Source of the DNA: UBA1240 sp045599185
GTDB lineage: Bacteria > Spirochaetota > Spirochaetia > Treponematales > Treponemataceae
Length of the DNA: 64,000 nucleotides
Assembly: GCA_045599185.1 (NCBI GenBank)
Contig: JAZRVO010000030.1
Location: 1-64,000, forward strand
Reading direction: 5' to 3'
The notes below the pieces were generated by a model. It was given only the letters and a program-made list of their open reading frames with translations. It did no database searches and was not told the origin of the DNA. Position numbers and translations under genes: made by a program. Shown here piece after piece: positions 24,416 to 33,129 of the stretch. How positions within the stretch are numbered: position 1 is the stretch's first letter; each line of letters starts with the position of its first letter.

Positions 24416-26120
24416 TTTTTTTTGCCTTTACAAGCCGCAGTTGTTCTGTCATGTCCTTAAAAATTTCAACTTCGGCAAAGCCTTTACCAATTAAAAGCTC
24501 TGCGGTTTGGGTGGCATTGTATTCCCCTGTTTCAGCAAAAATTATACCATTTAGGGCTAGTACAGTCCATACTTGCCCCATAATGCGCTCAATCAGGTCA
24601 AGTCCGGCTTCTCCGCCGTCCAAAGCAAGCCTTGGTTCGCCCCGGCCGTCGGCTAAAAGTGAATTGGTTAAGCCCGTTGGCACGTATGGCGGGTTTGTTA
24701 AAAGCAGGTCAAAGCTGAAAATTCTGCCATTTTCTTCACCCGGCAAAAACGGTTTTAATAAATCGCCCTGCACAAAGGTAAATCTTTCAAAATCTTCTGC
24801 CAGCAGGCGTTTGGCGTTTATTCTTGCAACATTTAACGCTTCCGGCGAAATGTCGCTGAAAAACAATTGGGGCATAACCGGCATTTGAACTGTCCGTGTG
24901 CCTGCTGCTTCTGGGTTTCCATTCATTTCTTCAAGCCGAATTGTTTCAAGCTCGCTTTCAAAAAGTTTTTTATACGCCGGCTTAAAAAAGAAATCATCAT
25001 CAGGGTTCTGTTCCGTTTGGGACAAAACCGTAACTGCGCTGCAGGCAAAAGCGGCGTTTATTCCTGCTTTTTTTAGCTGGCGGTGGCAGTAACACAAAAA
25101 TTCTTTAAGCCTTTTATAAACGCTTATGCCTATGCAGCCGCTTCCGCAGCAAAGGTCTAAAACCGAAAGTTTTTTCAGCCTGTTTTCCGCCCAGAAATCA
25201 ATTATCTGGTCGAAAGCCTTTTCTACCAGCAGTTCCGTGTCTGGTTTGGGTATAAGCACGGCGGGCGTTACGTAAAAACTGTAAAAATAAAAGTCTTTTT
25301 CTTCTGTTAAATAGGCAACTGCCTTGCCGTTAAGGCGCTGATAAAGCAGTTTTTCTAGTTTTTCAATAAGCGGCAGTTCTACGGTTTCTTCTGCTTTTAA
25401 AAGCAAATTGCCTTTTGTGCAGTTAAGGCTGTGTGCCAAAAGCAGTGCCGCGTCTAGCTGGGCGTTGGGGTTTTTGTTCTGTTCGTCGGCAAAATATTCG
25501 CACCAGCCATCGGGTTGGCAGTATTTCTGCTGGTAATCAAAATACTGCAAAAGGCTGCACGCCCAGTATTTTAGGCTTTTTACTTTTTGCGGCGCGGCAA
25601 GGCACATTTTAAGCACGCTGAAATATGGCGGCCATGTTTCTTCAAACGGCATAAACTGCTTTTTCTGCCACAGTTCAATAATCTGGTCAAAAGTAAGCCA
25701 CGCAAAATCTGCAACTTCGCTTTTCTGCATTTCTATCGGGTCAGTTTCTTCTTCAATTGTAAAAAGCCAGGCGTCTAAAAAAAAGCCGGGGTTTTTAGGC
25801 GCAGGCGGCGTGTATCTGTAACTAAAAAGAAAACTGCTTTCGGCTTTTGAAAGGTTTAATCCCAGTTCTTCCCGGCATTCGCGTATTGCCGCATTAAGGC
25901 TTGTTTCTCCATGCACCGCAGAACCGCCGGTGGGCTGCCAGTAACCGCCCCAGAAAATATTCTTTACGCGCTGGCTTACCAGAAATTTGCCGTCGCTTTT
26001 CCGGCAAATCCATGCGTGTATAATTGTATGAAACTGGTTTTTCGGTAAAACCGTTCCCCGTTCACCGGTTTGGTTTAGTGATTCGCGTTCTGCTGTGTAT
26101 AAATCCCAAAGTTCTGCCAA
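24402..26120 (-). CDS. prmC: Fusion of a NUDIX hydrolase and PrmC (HemK) release-factor methyltransferase
   Basis: Residues 1-175 form a NUDIX domain of the isopentenyl-diphosphate-isomerase-like type with an intact box GGSAVHGETSLNAAIRECRE followed by ELGL (residues 65-88). Residues 180-572 are PrmC, which methylates the GGQ glutamine of release factors: SAM motif LDLCCGSGCIGIS near 325 and NPPYVPTG near 473. About 70 extra residues separate motif I from motif II (FFSDISPEAL). The TTG start has AAGG 8 nt upstream; the frame is continuous. It follows prfA, the gene of its substrate, and overlaps relA. Confidence 0.88.
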   Translation of the reverse strand: MAELWDLYTAERESLNQTGERGTVLPKNQFHTIIHAWICRKSDGKFLVSQRVKNIFWGGYWQPTGGSAVHGETSLNAAIRECREELGLNLSKAESSFLFSYRYTPPAPKNPGFFLDAWLFTIEEETDPIEMQKSEVADFAWLTFDQIIELWQKKQFMPFEETWPPYFSVLKMCLAAPQKVKSLKYWACSLLQYFDYQQKYCQPDGWCEYFADEQNKNPNAQLDAALLLAHSLNCTKGNLLLKAEETVELPLIEKLEKLLYQRLNGKAVAYLTEEKDFYFYSFYVTPAVLIPKPDTELLVEKAFDQIIDFWAENRLKKLSVLDLCCGSGCIGISVYKRLKEFLCYCHRQLKKAGINAAFACSAVTVLSQTEQNPDDDFFFKPAYKKLFESELETIRLEEMNGNPEAAGTRTVQMPVMPQLFFSDISPEALNVARINAKRLLAEDFERFTFVQGDLLKPFLPGEENGRIFSFDLLLTNPPYVPTGLTNSLLADGRGEPRLALDGGEAGLDLIERIMGQVWTVLALNGIIFAETGEYNATQTAELLIGKGFAEVEIFKDMTEQLRLVKAKKIGRS

Positions 26121-26249
26121 AGTTCTGCCTTAAAAAATATTTAGCCGGTGCAAAACTGCTTTTTTTTGCCGGTTTTAAGTGAAAAATTAAAAAAAATTGG
26201 TCACCGCAATTAGTGACCAATTGAATGCGCTGTAATTTGTAAAAAAATC

Positions 26250-27332
26250 CTAGCTTGTTAAACTTGCTGCGTTGCCTTTCAGCTGTTCTTCTTTTGCATA
26301 AATGCAAAGGGCATCAATCATTTCGTCCATTGTACCCTGCATAAACTGGTCAAGTTTGTAAAGGGTCAGGTTTATGCGGTGGTCGGTAACGCGGTTCTGC
26401 GGAAAGTTGTAAGTGCGGATGCGTTCACTGCGGTCGCCGCTGCCAACCATGCTTTTGCGTGCTGCAGAGCGTTCGGCCTGTTTTTTGCTTTCTTCAAGGT
26501 CAAAAAGGCGGGCACGCAAAACGCGCCATGCTTTTGCCTTGTTTTTTATCTGGCTTTTTTCGTCCTGCTGAATAACGACAATTCCGGTTGGAATATGTGT
26601 TAAGCGAACGGCTGAGTCCGTGGTGTTGACGCACTGTCCGCCAGGACCGCCGGCGCGCATTACGTCAACGCGAACGTCTTCCGGCTTAATGTCAATTTCA
26701 GTTTCTTCGGCTTCCGGCAAAACAGCAACGGTTACTGCCGAAGTATGTACGCGTCCCTGTGTTTCGGTTTCCGGCACGCGCTGTACGCGGTGTACGCCGC
26801 TTTCGTAGCGCATTGAACCGTAAACGTATTTTCCGCTGATTGAAAATGAAATTTCTTTATATCCGCCAACTTCGGTTTCGTTGGCATCCATTACTTCGTA
26901 TTTCCAGCCTTTCAAATCGGCATAGCGCGTATACATTCTGAACAAGTCTGCCGCAAAAAGAGAAGCTTCGTCGCCGCCTGTGCCGCCGCGAATTTCCATA
27001 ATGATGTTTTTTTCTTCAAGAGGATCCGGCGGAATGAGGAGCATTTTGATTTTTTCTTCAAGTACCGGCTGCTGTTCTTCAAGACCACGCAGTTCTTCAC
27101 GTGCCATTTCTTTCATGTCGTGGTCTTCTTCTTCGGTTATCAAAAGTTTTGCGTCTTCAATACCTTGCAGAATGTTTTTGTATTCTTCGTAGGCTTCCAT
27201 TACGGCCGAAAGGTGAGAATGTTCCCGCATGGTTTCCTTGTATTTTTTAGGGTCTTTAACCAGTTCGGGATTCTGTATTTCTTCGTTGACTTCGGCAAAA
27301 CGCTGGGCCATTTGTTCAAGTTTCTTAATCAT
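26250..27332 (-). CDS. prfA: Peptide chain release factor 1
   Basis: This 360-residue protein has normal RF1 length, with SGVHRVQRVPETETQGRVHT before the catalytic loop and the GGQ motif in AGGPGGQCVN near residues 229-233. It ends translation at UAA and UAG. Its Gln is the target of the PrmC encoded just downstream. No Shine-Dalgarno precedes the ATG, but a TATAAT lies only 7 nt upstream, suggesting leaderless translation. Confidence 0.96.
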   Translation of the reverse strand: MIKKLEQMAQRFAEVNEEIQNPELVKDPKKYKETMREHSHLSAVMEAYEEYKNILQGIEDAKLLITEEEDHDMKEMAREELRGLEEQQPVLEEKIKMLLIPPDPLEEKNIIMEIRGGTGGDEASLFAADLFRMYTRYADLKGWKYEVMDANETEVGGYKEISFSISGKYVYGSMRYESGVHRVQRVPETETQGRVHTSAVTVAVLPEAEETEIDIKPEDVRVDVMRAGGPGGQCVNTTDSAVRLTHIPTGIVVIQQDEKSQIKNKAKAWRVLRARLFDLEESKKQAERSAARKSMVGSGDRSERIRTYNFPQNRVTDHRINLTLYKLDQFMQGTMDEMIDALCIYAKEEQLKGNAASLTS

Positions 27333-27339
27333 GGGAAAA

Positions 27340-27348
27340 ATTATAGCA
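27340..27348 (-). promoter_or_regulatory. Extended -10 promoter abutting the prfA start
   Basis: On the minus strand TGCTATAAT is followed by 7 nt (ttttccc) and ATG. The layout is nearly identical to that of fic at 14950. No ribosome site is present. Confidence 0.6.
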
Positions 27349-27479
27349 AATTATGCGGGTTAGGAAAAGGTATGCAAAACATTACATTTGCTAGAAATGC
27401 TTTGCAGTAAAAGGGCATTTGGGGAAGATGCCCGGCAGGCAGAATAAATGCATGAATGTGCTGCGCGGGTTTTGTCCTG

Positions 27480-27791
27480 TTACAGGCCGATGAATTCTAT
27501 CAGTTCTTCGGTGTCTTTTGTGCCCATAAAACGGGTAACAATTTTGCCGTTTTTTACAAGCATCAGGGTTGGCACGCTTAAAATCCGGAACCGTTCGGCC
27601 AGTGCTTCCTGGCTTTCAACATTTACCTTGCAGATTTTTGCCTTGCCATTCAGTTGTGCGGCGGTTTCTTCAACAAAAACTGACATTGCATTGCACGGTG
27701 CACACCAGGGTGCCCAAAAATCTATTAAAACCGGCAAATTGCTTTTAAAAACTTCTTCGTCAAAATTTTCGCCCGTCAATTCTGCAACCAT
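27480..27791 (-). CDS. trxA: Thioredoxin
   Basis: A 103-residue thioredoxin with redox motif WCAPC (Cys30, Cys33; the more common form is WCGPC), the cis-Pro segment LSVPTLMLV and the GTKDTEELIEFI C-terminus. It reduces protein disulphides in the cytoplasm. AAAGGAAG precedes the ATG. It lies 48 bp after the diguanylate cyclase gene and may share its transcript. Confidence 0.95.
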   Translation of the reverse strand: MVAELTGENFDEEVFKSNLPVLIDFWAPWCAPCNAMSVFVEETAAQLNGKAKICKVNVESQEALAERFRILSVPTLMLVKNGKIVTRFMGTKDTEELIEFIGL

Positions 27792-27839
27792 GTTTCTTCC
27801 TTTCAGCTTTTGTTTATTGCCGTTATTGCCGTATGGCGG

Positions 27840-28967
27840 CTAAAAATCGGCAGGCAGTTCGCGCTTAATTTCTGCACGGCGCAGCAAACCGTCCGGAAAG
27901 ATTGTGCAGCAGTCGCGGCCGCTGTTTTTGGAAAAATACATTGCCTGATCTGCGCGTGAAATTACCAGCCGCGGATTAAGGTTTTCGCCGCTTGTAATTA
28001 AAAATGCACCGACACTTATCGTAATTTTCAGCTGCTGGCCGTTAAAACTTATCTCAGAATCTTTTGCGGTCTGGCGCAGACGTTCGGCTAAAGCCTTTAG
28101 GCCGTTTGTATCAATTTCGGGCACAACAATGGCAAATTCTTCGCCGCCAAAACGGCAAAAACAGTCTTCCGTGCGCAAAATTGCGCCGATGTTTGCCGCA
28201 AGCGTGTTCAAAATTTTATCGCCGGCAAGATGCCCGTAAGTGTCGTTAAAAACCTTAAAATGGTCTATGTCCAGCATAAAAATACCGGCATTGTGGTTAT
28301 ATCGCTTTACCATTGCCATGGTTTCTTCAATTTTGTTTATAAAGTAATCGTAAGTGTAAAGCCCGGTTTTGGGGTCGGTAATAGAAGAACGGTAATGCAG
28401 GTCGTTCTGAATGATTACTGAAAGAATCAGGAAAATGTGTTCAATGTAGGCAATGTCGTGGTTTGTGTAGCCGGCTTCAAGCAGTTTGTCGCTGAACACG
28501 GCAATTCCGTACATTCCGCCAATTCCCTTAAGCGGAAAAACCAGACGTGGCTTTACGCTTAAAAAATCCGGGGTAAAAGCGTCGTCGGGCAGATTCTGCC
28601 GTATTTCGTTAAAATCGTAGGTGCGGTTGCCCATCGTAAAGTAATTTTTAAGGGTGTAATAATTGCTGTCGTCAATGCGGTGGTTTATGCGTTCAATGTT
28701 TTTGTAGCAAAACTGCATTATTGCCTGTTCACGCGGCGGCTGAATTATAAGCGCCATAAAATTAGGCATGAAAAGGTCAAGAAAATTTGTAGAAATGTAT
28801 TCAATCATGCCGTCGGTGGAAGTTATCTGCAAAAGGGCTGCGCTGTCTTCCTGCAGGCGCATTGCCTGCTTCAGTTCTTTTTTCAGCCGTTCGTTTTCTT
28901 CTAGAATTCCCGAATTGTTTAACGTGTTAAATTGCGCCAAAAAAGCATCATTGATAGAATCTGACAT
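27840..28967 (-). CDS. Cytoplasmic diguanylate cyclase with sensory N-terminus
   Basis: This 375-residue protein has no membrane segment. A short coiled coil (about 20-40) precedes a GAF/PAS-like sensor to about 200, then a GGDEF domain with intact RFGGEEF near 272. An inhibitory RxxD site (RTED) sits five residues before it, so product inhibition is likely. DPKTGLYTYDYF starts the domain. AAGGAAAA precedes the ATG. Confidence 0.9.
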   Translation of the reverse strand: MSDSINDAFLAQFNTLNNSGILEENERLKKELKQAMRLQEDSAALLQITSTDGMIEYISTNFLDLFMPNFMALIIQPPREQAIMQFCYKNIERINHRIDDSNYYTLKNYFTMGNRTYDFNEIRQNLPDDAFTPDFLSVKPRLVFPLKGIGGMYGIAVFSDKLLEAGYTNHDIAYIEHIFLILSVIIQNDLHYRSSITDPKTGLYTYDYFINKIEETMAMVKRYNHNAGIFMLDIDHFKVFNDTYGHLAGDKILNTLAANIGAILRTEDCFCRFGGEEFAIVVPEIDTNGLKALAERLRQTAKDSEISFNGQQLKITISVGAFLITSGENLNPRLVISRADQAMYFSKNSGRDCCTIFPDGLLRRAEIKRELPADF

Positions 28968-29052
28968 AATTTTTTCCTTGTTTGCTGAACTTTTTAGAAA
29001 TCTTTAAGGAATTGTAACATATAAAACGGTTTTTTGTGAATTTTTATTTTTT

Positions 29053-29275
29053 AGGCTGAATGTCTAGTTTATATGAAATGTCCGAAAAACAGCCTTTCGA
29101 CAATCCCAGCCTCAAAAAAAAAGACTTGTGCAAGCGTGTGCTAATTGATTTGTCTGCAACTGTCATTAATGCATGCACAGGGAGAAGTTCTGCTTTTGCG
29201 AAACTTCTCCCTTATGTTTTTTTCGTGTTTGTGTTTGTCTGCGGCTGTTTTTATCACAACTAATAAATGTTTTTT
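29053..29275 (+). repeat. Dispersed intergenic repeat, copy 2, with extra hairpin
   Basis: Starts GAATGTCTAGTTTATATGAA and carries the AAAAAAAAAGACTTGTG core. The middle is replaced by a strong hairpin, GGGAGAAGTT pairing with AACTTCTCCC (about 29179-29211). The right part matches copies 1 and 3 (GTGTTTGTCTGCGGCTGTTT). It occupies most of the gap between the radical SAM and diguanylate cyclase genes. Confidence 0.65.
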
Positions 29276-29306
29276 GCCTTTTATGCAAAACTCGAAAATT
29301 GATTTT

Positions 29307-30191
29307 TTAAAGGCTTTCAATGTATTTTTTTAGCGCGTTGTGAACCCGTTTTTTGTCGGCCGTCCACATTGGCGCAAGCAGAATTTTTTTTGCACCGTCG
29401 CCTGTAAGCCGGTGAATTACTATATGCGGCGGTATTATTTTTAGTGCCTGCCCTAAAATTTCAAAATATTCTTCCATACTAAGGCTCTTTATTTTGCCCT
29501 GTTCCCACTCCTTTGCAAGGTCTGTGCCTGCAAGTACATGCAGAACGCATATTTTTATTCCGTCTATGCCGCTGGTTACCGCGTACTTTACGGTTTCAAG
29601 CATCTGTCCGGCTGTTTCTCCGGGCAGGCCGAAAATTACGTGGCACACCACGTGAAGGCGTGGCGAACATTCGTGCAGTTTTTTTACGGCCTGGGCAAAA
29701 ACGCTGGTTTTGTACCCTCGGCGAATGTATTCGGCGGTTTTATCGCTGCTGGTTTGCAGTCCAAGTTCTACAATTAAAAAGGTTTTTTCTGCCAGTTCCT
29801 TTAAAATCTGCAAAATCTGTGGCGAAAGGCAGTCGGGCCGGGTAGCAATGGCAATTGCCTTTACGCCGGGACATGCCAGCGCCTGGTAATATTTCTGTTT
29901 TAGTTGAATGGCATCGCCATAAGTGCTGGTAAAATTCTGAAAGTAGGCAATGTAAACGCCTTCGCGGTTTTTGGACTGTACCAGTTTTTTGGCGTTTTCT
30001 ACCTGTTCTGCAACCGGCAGCAGCCGGCTTGCAGCAAAGTCTCCGGAACCGCTTTGGCTGCAAAAAATGCATCCGCGCGTTCCGCATGTTCCGTCCCGGT
30101 TGGGACAGGTGCAGCCTGCGTCTATTGCAATTTTATAGGCTTTGCAGCCAAAAATACTTTTATAAAATTCGGAAGCACTTAAATATTTCAT
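29307..30191 (-). CDS. Radical SAM protein of the YhcC/TIGR01212 type
   Basis: The 294-residue protein has the family's cysteine-rich entry AGCTCPNRDGTCGTRGCIFC; the expected iron-sulphur ligands are Cys29, Cys41 and Cys44, an unusual spacing shared by YhcC proteins. IATRPDCLSP and LGLQTSSDKTAEYI are further family blocks. The reaction is unknown; relatives of the Elp3/MiaB fold modify RNA. No clear ribosome site is seen. Confidence 0.88.
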   Translation of the reverse strand: MKYLSASEFYKSIFGCKAYKIAIDAGCTCPNRDGTCGTRGCIFCSQSGSGDFAASRLLPVAEQVENAKKLVQSKNREGVYIAYFQNFTSTYGDAIQLKQKYYQALACPGVKAIAIATRPDCLSPQILQILKELAEKTFLIVELGLQTSSDKTAEYIRRGYKTSVFAQAVKKLHECSPRLHVVCHVIFGLPGETAGQMLETVKYAVTSGIDGIKICVLHVLAGTDLAKEWEQGKIKSLSMEEYFEILGQALKIIPPHIVIHRLTGDGAKKILLAPMWTADKKRVHNALKKYIESL

Positions 30192-30228
30192 GGTTTTTAC
30201 GGTTTGTTTAAAATTCTGGTTTTATATA

Positions 30229-30385
30229 AAAGCCCGAATGTTGAGTAATTGAAAAAATATTAAAAGCATCCTTTCGGCAACCCCAGACACAAAAAAAAGA
30301 CTTGCGCTGCGCACGGCGTATTTTTTTCGTATCTGTGCTTGTCTTCGGCTGTTTTTGTTATTCATTCATTATTTTTCATTTTGCA
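30229..30385 (+). repeat. Dispersed intergenic repeat, copy 3
   Basis: It begins CCCGAATGTTGAGTAATTG and contains GACTTGCGCTGCGCACGGCG and CTGTGCTTGTCTTCGGCTGT, in the same order as copy 1. The rest of the gap to 30607 holds the promoter at 30487 and its leader. Confidence 0.7.
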
Positions 30386-30486
30386 AAAACCCGGCTTTCA
30401 GCTTGTTTTCAAAATTAAAAAATTCAACATTTACGGTATTAGAACAGTTTTTAACGTTTTATTCAAATTAAAATTGTAAATTTCCT

Positions 30487-30515
30487 TTGACAACACAGCT
30501 AATTGAACCTAGAAT
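30487..30515 (+). promoter_or_regulatory. Strong sigma-70-type promoter of the GGDEF-EAL gene
   Basis: TTGACA and TAGAAT are separated by exactly 17 nt. The predicted leader of about 85 nt contains an inverted repeat (AAGAATGCTG with CGGCAGTATTCTT near 30517-30560). No match to known c-di-GMP riboswitch consensus was noticed. Confidence 0.7.
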
Positions 30516-30606
30516 TAAGAATGCTGCTAAAGAGACTAGTAAGTATCGGCAGTATTCTTAGTTTTTATAACGGTAAAATACAAGGCAGCTCTGCTAAGCA
30601 AATCTT

Positions 30607-32802
30607 ATGAGACTTTCCCGATTTAAGCGCAAAAGATATTCAATAATTATTTTTTCTGCCATGGCGGTCATACTGTTTACCCTGGGCTTTGTATTGTTCT
30701 GCTGGCAAATTAACCGTGTAAATTCCCAGACGGCGCGCGCTTCGCTGGACGAGCTTGTAATTCAGCAGTCGTCAGAAATTTCTTCAACTTTTTCTTCCTA
30801 TATGAACACGCTGGACGTTATGTCGGGCTTTTTCCTTTTTGAAGGCACTTTGAAAAACCGCGACGTTCTTTTGCGCTGCCTTCAGATTTTGCAGACCAAT
30901 TCACGCTTTAACACGGTTTTCTATTCGGATTTGAGCGGCCATTCAATAAACAACCGGGGCGAAAATTTTGACATTTCAAACACGGAATTTTTCATTAAGG
31001 CCAAAAGCGGCATCCGCAACATCTGCGCAAACCAGTTTACTCCTGTTACCGGCACTAAAGTTGTGGTTTTTGCCATTCCCGTTTACAACCGCTTTAACGG
31101 CATTACCAGCGTCATTGGTGCAACCTGCCACGTAAGCTACCTTAACGAAGTTTTCAGGCGAAGCTTTAACGGCAACGGGCGCGCATTTATTGTTGACGAC
31201 AACAATAATCTGGTTGTGCAGGTTAGCAAAAGCGTAATTAAAGAAGACGAACAGAATCTTGTTTATGACTTGCTGTCGCAGGATAACGTAAAATTTGAAT
31301 ACAAATATAAAAACGAGCACTTTTATTTCAGGCATGTTCAGCTGCCTATAAACAACTGGACTTTGGTCAGTGTCGTTCCGGCTCATATCATTCACGAACA
31401 GACTTACCGCATCCGTTCTTATGCTTTTTTGCAGACTCTTTTCAATTTGGGTGTGGTTGTGCTGCTTGTTTTAATTATTGTTCTTTCTTACGCACGCTAT
31501 GCTTCCGAAGTTACGGAAATTGCCTACAAGGATTCTCTTACGGGCGGCATAACATTGCAGAAATTCATGCAGGACGCTGACGTTTTTATGCGCAACAACG
31601 CGGACAGCACACTGCTTGCCCTTTGCGTGGACATTAATAACTTCAGGATTATTAACGACATTTACGGTTTTGACGAAGGCAGCGCGGTTTTACGCTGGGT
31701 TTATAATGCCTTGGGCGAATATCTGGACAGTGCCGGCATTTTTTGCCGCGTTGCCAACGATATTTTCTACATTCTTGCCAAGGGCAACGGACAAAACCTT
31801 AATGCTATTTTCAGCCCGGACGGTTTTAACGATTTTTTCAACAAAAAGCTTGAAGAACGGAAGAAAAATTACCATTTAACTTTTGCCGTCGGTCTTTATC
31901 AGGTTGAAGACGCTTCTGTTGGTGCAGCCATTGCCTTTGAGCGTGCAAACCACGTGCACAACATGGCCAAAAAGGCCGGTACCGGTCACCTTTTGTATCA
32001 GGAAGATTTCAGGAAATCGGCAATAAAGCAGAAACTTATTGAAAACTCAATGCGCGAAGCATTTGAAAACTTTGAGTTTAAAATGTATTTGCAGCCTAAA
32101 TACGAACTTTCCAGTAAAAAGCTTGTGGGTGCGGAAGCACTTATACGCTGGGAAACTTTGGGAAGCAGTAAAAAATACCCGGATGAGTTTATTCCTGTAT
32201 TTGAAAAAACCGGCTTTATCGTTCAGGTAGACCTTTTTATGATGGAATGTGCATGCCAGCGTTTGCGCCAGTGGATTGATGAAGGGCACGCGCCGGTTTC
32301 TATCAGCGTGAACCAGTCCAAGGCTCTTTTGCTTAGCCCCTTTTATTTTAACGTAATAACCGCTACTATTGAAAAATACAACTTGCCGCCGCGCCTTATA
32401 GAAATAGAAGTTACGGAAACCATTATGTATGACAACGCGGCAGAACTTAATCTGTTGATTGGCCGCATTCACGATTACGGCATGCGTGTTGCAATTGACG
32501 ATTTTGGTTCCGGCTATTCTTCGCTTGTTCTGCTGCGCGACATTAGGGCAGACGTACTGAAAATAGACAAAGCCTTTATTTACAAGGCCGAACAGGACGT
32601 TGTCGGTAAGAAGATTTTAATGTCAATTATTCAGCTTGCGGATGCGCTGAACATGCAGATTTTGGCAGAAGGCATTGAAACGGAAGCACAGGCAGAAATG
32701 CTGGTTAATTTGGGCTGTCACGTGGCACAGGGCTATTTGTACGGCCGCCCGGTAAATGCAGACCGTTTTTTTGAAGAAAACCCCAGCGAAGTGCATTCTT
32801 AA
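30607..32802 (+). CDS. Membrane c-di-GMP phosphodiesterase with degenerate GGDEF
   Basis: At 731 residues: helix 13-33, extracytoplasmic Cache-like sensor to about 270, helix 275-297, GGDEF-like domain, then EAL. The GGDEF signature reads RVANDIF, so it should not make c-di-GMP. The EAL domain is complete: GAEALIRWE near 508, ISVNQSKAL, EIEVTET, DDFGSGYSSL, LKIDKAF and AEGIETEAQ. It would hydrolyse c-di-GMP under control of an outside signal. No clear Shine-Dalgarno precedes the ATG. Confidence 0.92.
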   Translation: MRLSRFKRKRYSIIIFSAMAVILFTLGFVLFCWQINRVNSQTARASLDELVIQQSSEISSTFSSYMNTLDVMSGFFLFEGTLKNRDVLLRCLQILQTNSRFNTVFYSDLSGHSINNRGENFDISNTEFFIKAKSGIRNICANQFTPVTGTKVVVFAIPVYNRFNGITSVIGATCHVSYLNEVFRRSFNGNGRAFIVDDNNNLVVQVSKSVIKEDEQNLVYDLLSQDNVKFEYKYKNEHFYFRHVQLPINNWTLVSVVPAHIIHEQTYRIRSYAFLQTLFNLGVVVLLVLIIVLSYARYASEVTEIAYKDSLTGGITLQKFMQDADVFMRNNADSTLLALCVDINNFRIINDIYGFDEGSAVLRWVYNALGEYLDSAGIFCRVANDIFYILAKGNGQNLNAIFSPDGFNDFFNKKLEERKKNYHLTFAVGLYQVEDASVGAAIAFERANHVHNMAKKAGTGHLLYQEDFRKSAIKQKLIENSMREAFENFEFKMYLQPKYELSSKKLVGAEALIRWETLGSSKKYPDEFIPVFEKTGFIVQVDLFMMECACQRLRQWIDEGHAPVSISVNQSKALLLSPFYFNVITATIEKYNLPPRLIEIEVTETIMYDNAAELNLLIGRIHDYGMRVAIDDFGSGYSSLVLLRDIRADVLKIDKAFIYKAEQDVVGKKILMSIIQLADALNMQILAEGIETEAQAEMLVNLGCHVAQGYLYGRPVNADRFFEENPSEVHS

Positions 32803-32974
32803 AAGCCGAAAGGGTGCTCTTAAAGGCAGGCGAATTTTTAAAAAGCCTTTACCGGCAAAAGCGGTTGAAGGCAAAAAAAGCAATGTTCCAGGCATAATTT
32901 GAAAAATGGCGGAACATTGCGGCATTACATTGTTTGCAACGTGCATTCACGGGTGGGGTGCATGTACGGATTGA

Positions 32975-33012
32975 GGGCTGGTTCGCTTTTTTTTGAACCA
33001 GCCCCTTTTTTT
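32975..33012 (+). terminator. Rho-independent terminator after the EAL gene
   Basis: GGGCTGGTTC and GAACCAGCCC pair perfectly around a 10-nt loop, followed by eight T. It lies about 170 bp after the stop codon; the intervening DNA shows no gene. Confidence 0.8.
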
Positions 33013-33026
33013 GTTCTTACCTAACC

Positions 33027-33122
33027 CGAATGTCGAGTTTGAAAAATTTACAAAAAAGCAGCCTTCGTGGCAGATTCTGTTGAAAGGCTGTTTTTGGGCA
33101 TTTTATATAAGCTCGACATTCG
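33027..33122. repeat. Dispersed intergenic repeat, short copy with perfect inverted ends
   Basis: The ends CGAATGTCGAG (33027-33037) and CTCGACATTCG (33112-33122) are perfect 11-bp inverted repeats. Inside, CAGCCTT and AAGGCTG form a hairpin with T-run. It lacks the GACTTG core of the longer copies and directly abuts the acyl-CoA ligase stop codon. Confidence 0.75.
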
Positions 33123-33129
33123 TTCTTGC

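Noticed and set aside
30516..30606. c-di-GMP riboswitch upstream of the GGDEF-EAL gene
   Set aside because: The leader has an inverted repeat but none of the conserved blocks of the known c-di-GMP-I or c-di-GMP-II aptamers that I could recognise.
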